From positions 86,680-150,679 of the forward strand of contig JAZLCE010000027.1 in NCBI GenBank assembly GCA_045614025.1: DNA of 64,000 bases. The letters run 5' to 3'. The notes under the pieces were generated by a model. It made no database searches and had not been told where the DNA came from. It saw nothing but the letters and a program-made list of their open reading frames with translations. Source of the stretch: RGIG4140 sp045614025 (lineage in GTDB: Bacteria > Pseudomonadota > Alphaproteobacteria > CAAHEQ01 > UBA3637). This document shows positions 60,593 through 64,000 of this stretch, in pieces. The position numbers and the translations under genes were made by a program. Each line of letters starts with the position of its first letter. Position 1 is the first letter of the stretch.

Positions 60593-61021
60593 TTACTCCA
60601 CTACTTCAATACCCATAGAACGAGCTTGACCTGCAACCATGTCCATAGCAGCTTCAACTGTGTGACAGTTCATATCTGGCATTTTTTCTGTTGCGATTTG
60701 TTTAACTTGTTCTTTTGTGATTTTTGCAACTTTTTTACGACCTGGTTCTTTTGATGCACTCTTAACATTAGCAGCTTTTTTAATTAAATAGCTAACTGGA
60801 GGCAATTTTGTGACGAACGAAAATGTTCTGTCAGCATAAGCCGTAATAATAACAGGAATTGGTGTTCCTGGTTCCATTTTTTGAGTTTTTGCATTAAATG
60901 CTTTACAAAACTCCATAATATTCAAACCACGTTGACCTAAAGCAGGACCAACTGGTGGTGAAGGATTTGCTTTACCAGCTTCAATTTGAAGTTTAATAAA
61001 GCCAATTACTTTTTTTGCCAT
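60593..61021 (-). CDS. rplK: 50S ribosomal protein L11
   Basis: A 142-residue L11: GFIKLQIEAGKANPSPPVGP, ALGQRGLNIMEFCKAFNAKT and the C-terminal rRNA-binding domain (ITKEQVKQIATEKMPDMNCH). It forms the GTPase-associated centre with L10 and 23S rRNA. It lies 125 bases after nusG, with a terminator hairpin in the gap. Confidence 0.98.
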   Translation of the reverse strand: MAKKVIGFIKLQIEAGKANPSPPVGPALGQRGLNIMEFCKAFNAKTQKMEPGTPIPVIITAYADRTFSFVTKLPPVSYLIKKAANVKSASKEPGRKKVAKITKEQVKQIATEKMPDMNCHTVEAAMDMVAGQARSMGIEVVE

Positions 61022-61092
61022 TTTTAACCTCTAAAAATATAACTCAATCCAGTTTTTAAAGTTTGTGGTGCGATAATGGCCTATCTACCACT

Positions 61093-61131
61093 ATAAAAAA
61101 GGAAATACGGATTGATTTTATTTCCTTTTTA
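61093..61131 (-). terminator. Terminator-like hairpin between nusG and rplK
   Basis: AAAAAGGAAAT and ATTTCCTTTTT form an 11-base-pair stem with T-runs in both directions. It may partly separate secE-nusG from the ribosomal protein genes. Confidence 0.65.
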
Positions 61132-61145
61132 TTCTTTTAAAAGCC

Positions 61146-61673
61146 CTAGGCTTTTTTAACTTGTGTATAATTTAATTCAAGCGGCGTTAAACGACCAAAA
61201 ATTGAAACAGAAACTTTTAAGCGTTCTTTTTCTGAATCAACTTCCTCAACAACACCTGTAAATGAAGCAAATGGACCATCACAAACCATAATTTGTTCCC
61301 CAACTTCATAAACAACAGCTGATTTTGGTTTTTCAACACCTTCTTTAACTTGATGCATAAGACGTTGAACTTCAGCTTCAGTCATTGGAACTGGTTTTTT
61401 CCCACCCAAAAATCCTGTTACTTTAGGTGTTGAACTAACCAAATGCCATGTTTCTGGAGTCATCTCCATTTTAACTAAAACATATCCAGGGAAAAATTTT
61501 CTTTCTGTTTCAACTTTTGCACCATTACGAACACTAACAACGCTTTCTGTTGGAACTAAAACATCTTCAACCTTATCAGCCATACCCTTCTTTTCTGCTT
61601 GTTCTTTAACAAAAGCAGCAATTTTATTTTCAAATCCTGAATATGTATGAACGATATACCAACGAGCAGCCAT
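61146..61673 (-). CDS. nusG: Transcription antitermination factor NusG
   Basis: A 175-residue NusG. The start at 61673 (MAARWYIVHTYSGFENKIAA) fits the family; the longer frame to 61712 would overlap secE. The NGN domain (to about 115; FFPGYVLVKMEMTPETWHLV, TPKVTGFLGGKKPVPMTEAE) and the KOW motif (VCDGPFASFTGVVEEVDSEK) are complete. NusG links RNA polymerase to Rho or to the ribosome. It starts 4 bases after secE. Confidence 0.97.
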   Translation of the reverse strand: MAARWYIVHTYSGFENKIAAFVKEQAEKKGMADKVEDVLVPTESVVSVRNGAKVETERKFFPGYVLVKMEMTPETWHLVSSTPKVTGFLGGKKPVPMTEAEVQRLMHQVKEGVEKPKSAVVYEVGEQIMVCDGPFASFTGVVEEVDSEKERLKVSVSIFGRLTPLELNYTQVKKA

Positions 61674-61677
61674 AAAT

Positions 61678-61866
61678 TTAACCTTCCAAAATAGCCTGAA
61701 TAATTCCGGCAAAAATCATGTCAACCAAAAACAAAAATAAAGCGATCAATACACTCATAAAAATCACAATGATCGATCCTTGCATTGTTTCTTTTCTCGT
61801 CGGCCATGTGATTTTTGAAACCTCTTGTTTTACCTGACGAACAGCTTGTGCTATTGATACTTTCAT
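61678..61866 (-). CDS. secE: Preprotein translocase subunit SecE
   Basis: A 62-residue single-span SecE with the conserved amphipathic helix (VRQVKQEVSKITWPTRKETM) and one membrane segment (VIFMSVLIALFLFLVDMIFA). It is the essential clamp of the SecYEG channel. It lies between tRNA-Trp and nusG. Confidence 0.96.
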   Translation of the reverse strand: MKVSIAQAVRQVKQEVSKITWPTRKETMQGSIIVIFMSVLIALFLFLVDMIFAGIIQAILEG

Positions 61867-61886
61867 TTAATTTTCCTCTTCTAAAT

Positions 61887-61962
61887 TGGCAGGGGCGGCA
61901 GGGATCGAACCCGCGACCTTCGGTTTTGGAGACCGACGCTCTACCAGTTGAGCTACACCCCT
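61887..61962 (-). tRNA. tRNA-Trp (anticodon CCA)
   Basis: A 76-base cloverleaf: acceptor AGGGGTG/CGCCCCT, anticodon loop CTCCAAA with CCA, T-loop TTCGATC, discriminator G and encoded 3' CCA. It is the first element of the secE-nusG-rplK unit. Confidence 0.97.
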
Positions 61963-62007
61963 ATAAACCTACACGAAAAACCCTTTCGTGTAAAGAAAGA
62001 CGGGGTT

Positions 62008-62036
62008 ATAATACACATTTTTAAATGAAATGTCAA
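62008..62036 (-). promoter_or_regulatory. Promoter of the tRNA-Trp/secE/nusG unit
   Basis: TTGACA (62036-62031), 17-base spacer, TATTAT (62013-62008), minus strand, followed by the GC-rich discriminator AACCCCG. A leader hairpin ACACGAAA/TTTCGTGT follows. It resembles the tRNA-Tyr promoter closely. Confidence 0.82.
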
Positions 62037-62080
62037 GAACTTTTTAAAATATTTTTATAAAACTGATTATTTTACAATGA

Positions 62081-62563
62081 CTAGGCTTTTGTATGTTCGT
62101 TACCGCTTTTAAATCTTGTTATATTTTTTCTTTGAACAAGCTCTTTTTTTTGGCTGGCTAAATCAAAGATTCGACCCAATGCATGATTATACCATTCATT
62201 TTGACGCAAGGAAACACCATTTTTATTATCTACACCCTCATAAAGCATTTTTGCTCCTTTATAAAGATCTTGTTTCGTTAAAATATATTCGATTAAAAAA
62301 CAACCAAGAGCTCCTATCCCTGTGCATGCTACATTGCGCTCTGCATACATATCATTGAGCTTACCAAAGGTGTTTACACACACTTTAATCGGTAATAAAA
62401 GTTGATTTTCTTTCATTTGTTTTTCTAACAAACGAACCGTCTTTAAAATAATCGCATCTTCCGCGCAAGATTGAGCTGAAAGCAAATCTTGCTTTTTGCT
62501 AACAACATTTTTAAAAAAAGAAACAGCGTCACAGGTTTCTTGACGCTCTAGCGCTTTATTCAT
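62081..62563 (-). CDS. Hypothetical protein, mostly helical
   Basis: A 160-residue protein that I do not recognise. The ATG at 62563 is chosen over a TTG one codon earlier because of the GAGAG about 7 bases before it. It looks cytoplasmic and helical, with a moderately hydrophobic centre (CTGIGALGCFLIEYILTK) and five cysteines in the first two thirds. No catalytic motif is visible. It lies between the tRNA-Trp promoter and the ART fragment, so it may be accessory DNA next to the rRNA operon. Confidence 0.6.
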   Translation of the reverse strand: MNKALERQETCDAVSFFKNVVSKKQDLLSAQSCAEDAIILKTVRLLEKQMKENQLLLPIKVCVNTFGKLNDMYAERNVACTGIGALGCFLIEYILTKQDLYKGAKMLYEGVDNKNGVSLRQNEWYNHALGRIFDLASQKKELVQRKNITRFKSGNEHTKA

Positions 62564-62717
62564 CAAAATCTCTCAAAGTTCTATTAATTGAAGGGCAGTT
62601 TATTTATTTTAATAAAAAAAGTCAACACCTAAACAAGAATCTTGTTATCTTATTGAAAAAAAATATCTATTGCTATATATCTTTCTAGTCTTCAAAAACA
62701 GTTATCACAAGTATGAA

Positions 62718-63791
62718 TCACATATCTTCGCCCGTTCCTTCAAACTCATCTGCATCAAGGTAATCGCCTACAAGCTCGCCTTTCATGGATACATAGGCTT
62801 TTTGATAGAGTTTTCCGTCACTATTGACATTTTCATCAGATTGTGATATAGTGTCCATATCACCGCCCATTTCCCTTTTAACAAAGTTCCGACCTTTGCC
62901 CGAAATGGGAGGTATTTTCATTTCAGTTACATTATACAAATGAATCTTTTGTGGTTTTTCAATATTGTCATTTGCAAAATGCTCTACATCAAATAAATTG
63001 TCTGATTTTAAATATACACTTAATATCTTATTTCCATAATCTGTCGCTCTTTGTTTGTTTTCTGTAAAATAGAAATTTTTTGAGTATGCTGAATAATTTG
63101 ATACCATATTTTTCTTAAAAGTATCAAACTCTGCATTTGTTCCATGATAAACAACGAGAGGTCTGCCTTGCTCATCAACAACTTTACTATCTCCAAACCA
63201 CTCATAAAAGGCTCTTAAGGCTTGTTCAGACTTGACAATGCGATTCCCCTCTGAGTTATAAACAGGTCTTTCCTTGCCTTTAATATTGATTGTTTCGGCT
63301 GTATATTCTTCATTAGTTCTATCAAGCTCGTTCATTTCATCAGCAAGAGCAATTTGTTCTTGATAAAGTCTTTGAGTTTTAAGAATTTCCTCTTTTGGAG
63401 CAATAGGTTTTAGTTTCGCAAACTTTTGATTTCTAGCAACCGTTCCAACAGCATTCGTGTATTGGAGAATAGCGTCTTTAATTTGTCTAACAGATTTAGC
63501 ACCACTAAAGGACTTAACAAGCTCTTGTTGAGCAGGCGTTAAATCAACCATATCTATGTCAGATAAAGATTTACCCTCTAATTTAGCCTTAACAAGCTTT
63601 CTGACGGCTTTTTTAATATCATCCTTAATTGTATAGCCTTTTCTTAACTTGCCTTTCTTGGTGTAATTTTCCAAGCCATCAATACGACCAACCATATCAG
63701 TTAAAGCTTTAGAGATATTTTTAATATCTTGATCTTGGCTAGAAATAACTTGTTGAAGTAAATCTACCTCATCAAGAACCTTGCCAAGCAT
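62718..63791 (-). CDS. Phage/plasmid-type polyvalent-protein fragment with ART-like domain
   Basis: A 357-residue frame. Residues about 1-190 are helical, charged linker. Residues about 195-260 carry an ADP-ribosyltransferase-type motif of the ART-PolyVal kind: RAFYEWFGDSKVVDEQGRPL, the VVYHGT core, and YSKNFYFTENKQRATDYGNK. Such domains occur inside giant multi-domain proteins of phages and conjugative elements. The frame is short for that class, has no clear ribosome-binding site, and an in-frame stop lies two codons upstream of its ATG, so I read it as a remnant of a larger gene. It sits just past the 5S rRNA end. Confidence 0.65.
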   Translation of the reverse strand: MLGKVLDEVDLLQQVISSQDQDIKNISKALTDMVGRIDGLENYTKKGKLRKGYTIKDDIKKAVRKLVKAKLEGKSLSDIDMVDLTPAQQELVKSFSGAKSVRQIKDAILQYTNAVGTVARNQKFAKLKPIAPKEEILKTQRLYQEQIALADEMNELDRTNEEYTAETINIKGKERPVYNSEGNRIVKSEQALRAFYEWFGDSKVVDEQGRPLVVYHGTNAEFDTFKKNMVSNYSAYSKNFYFTENKQRATDYGNKILSVYLKSDNLFDVEHFANDNIEKPQKIHLYNVTEMKIPPISGKGRNFVKREMGGDMDTISQSDENVNSDGKLYQKAYVSMKGELVGDYLDADEFEGTGEDM

Positions 63792-63874
63792 AGCTTGTTA
63801 AACTCTCATCTTTCTATTTAGATGATAAGTAAAAGACAAGTAACGAAGGAGTAAGTGGGGGATAAGAGGAGATA

Positions 63875-63901
63875 AAAAGGAACCCCTGCGAAGAGCAGGG
63901 G
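63875..63901 (-). terminator. rRNA operon terminator
   Basis: CCCCTGC (63883-63889) and GCAGGGG (63895-63901), followed on the minus strand by TTCCTTTTT, about 60 bases after the 5S rRNA end. The surrounding 63800-63960 is strongly purine-rich on the plus strand and holds no gene. Confidence 0.75.
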
Positions 63902-63960
63902 CAAGGAGGGTAAAGGAGTAAAAGAGGGATAAGAAGTGTAAGGGAGACGAGTGTATAAAA

Positions 63961-64000
63961 GGTTCGGCAGTGACCTACTCTTCCGCAGCTTAAGCTGAAG
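63961..64000 (-). rRNA. rrf: 5S rRNA, 3' end (continues beyond window)
   Basis: The minus-strand sequence GGAAGAGTAGGTCACTGCC is the conserved 3' part of 5S rRNA (helix IV/I region). Only about 40 bases are inside the window; the rest of the rRNA operon lies to the right. Confidence 0.85.

Overview
This is an AT-rich bacterial chromosome segment that reads as alphaproteobacterial. The evidence is the gene orders tRNA-Tyr/tRNA-Gly/tuf and tRNA-Trp/secE/nusG/rplKA/rplJL/rpoBC, the large cluster rimP-nusA-ylxR-infB-rbfA-truB-rpsO-pnp, a small coiled-coil gene in front of zapA, a family-4-like uracil-DNA glycosylase, a divergent dUTPase-fold protein, an SH3-domain protein and a small beta-barrel surface protein. 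A class III (oxygen-sensitive) ribonucleotide reductase and a family 11 fucosyltransferase point to an anaerobic, probably host-associated organism. My inference is an uncultured gut-type AT-rich alphaproteobacterium; no 16S sequence lies in the window to prove it.

Layout. 1-5.4 kb (mostly minus): yebC (cut by the window edge), ymdB, a small coiled-coil gene and zapA, recR, ybaB, then a lemA/DUF2207 membrane pair. 5.5-9.6 kb (plus): a candidate small RNA, lepA and groESL with a palindromic operator-like element. 9.7-18.9 kb (minus): the pnp-to-rimP translation operon, preceded by a strong promoter and a leader terminator. 19-26 kb: a PilT/DotB-type ATPase, tuf with two tRNAs, a TPR protein, a uracil-DNA glycosylase-like protein and serS. 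26-31.8 kb (minus): a three-gene operon of secreted proteins, namely a very large pilin-like protein packed with vicinal cysteine pairs, a protein with an Arg/Ser tail, and a protein with 22 Cys-Cys pairs. 31.8-41 kb: rsmE with a HATPase-receiver-PP2C regulator, a nitronate monooxygenase, a fucosyltransferase with a signal-like N-terminus, a secreted protein, an M16 peptidase and rnhB. 41-46 kb (minus): a highly charged unknown protein and an anaerobic ribonucleotide reductase whose glycyl-radical domain is a separate 61-residue gene, all behind a 16-bp perfect inverted repeat resembling NrdR boxes. 46-50 kb: an outer-membrane protein with a long structured leader, tRNA-Gly(CCC) with a decayed duplicate of its 3' end, a flippase-like membrane protein, an SH3 protein and a dUTPase-fold protein. 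50-62 kb (minus): rpoC, rpoB, rplL, rplJ, rplA, rplK, nusG, secE and tRNA-Trp, with RNA hairpins in the gaps. 62-64 kb (minus): an unknown gene, a phage or plasmid-type ART-domain fragment, and the 3' end of a 5S rRNA gene.

Most of the window is housekeeping transcription and translation machinery. The least ordinary parts are the cysteine-pair secreted operon (26.1-31.7 kb), the split NrdD (43.4-45.6 kb), the leader RNA before the outer-membrane protein gene (46.96-47.16 kb), the candidate small RNA before lepA, and the decayed tRNA-Gly duplicate.
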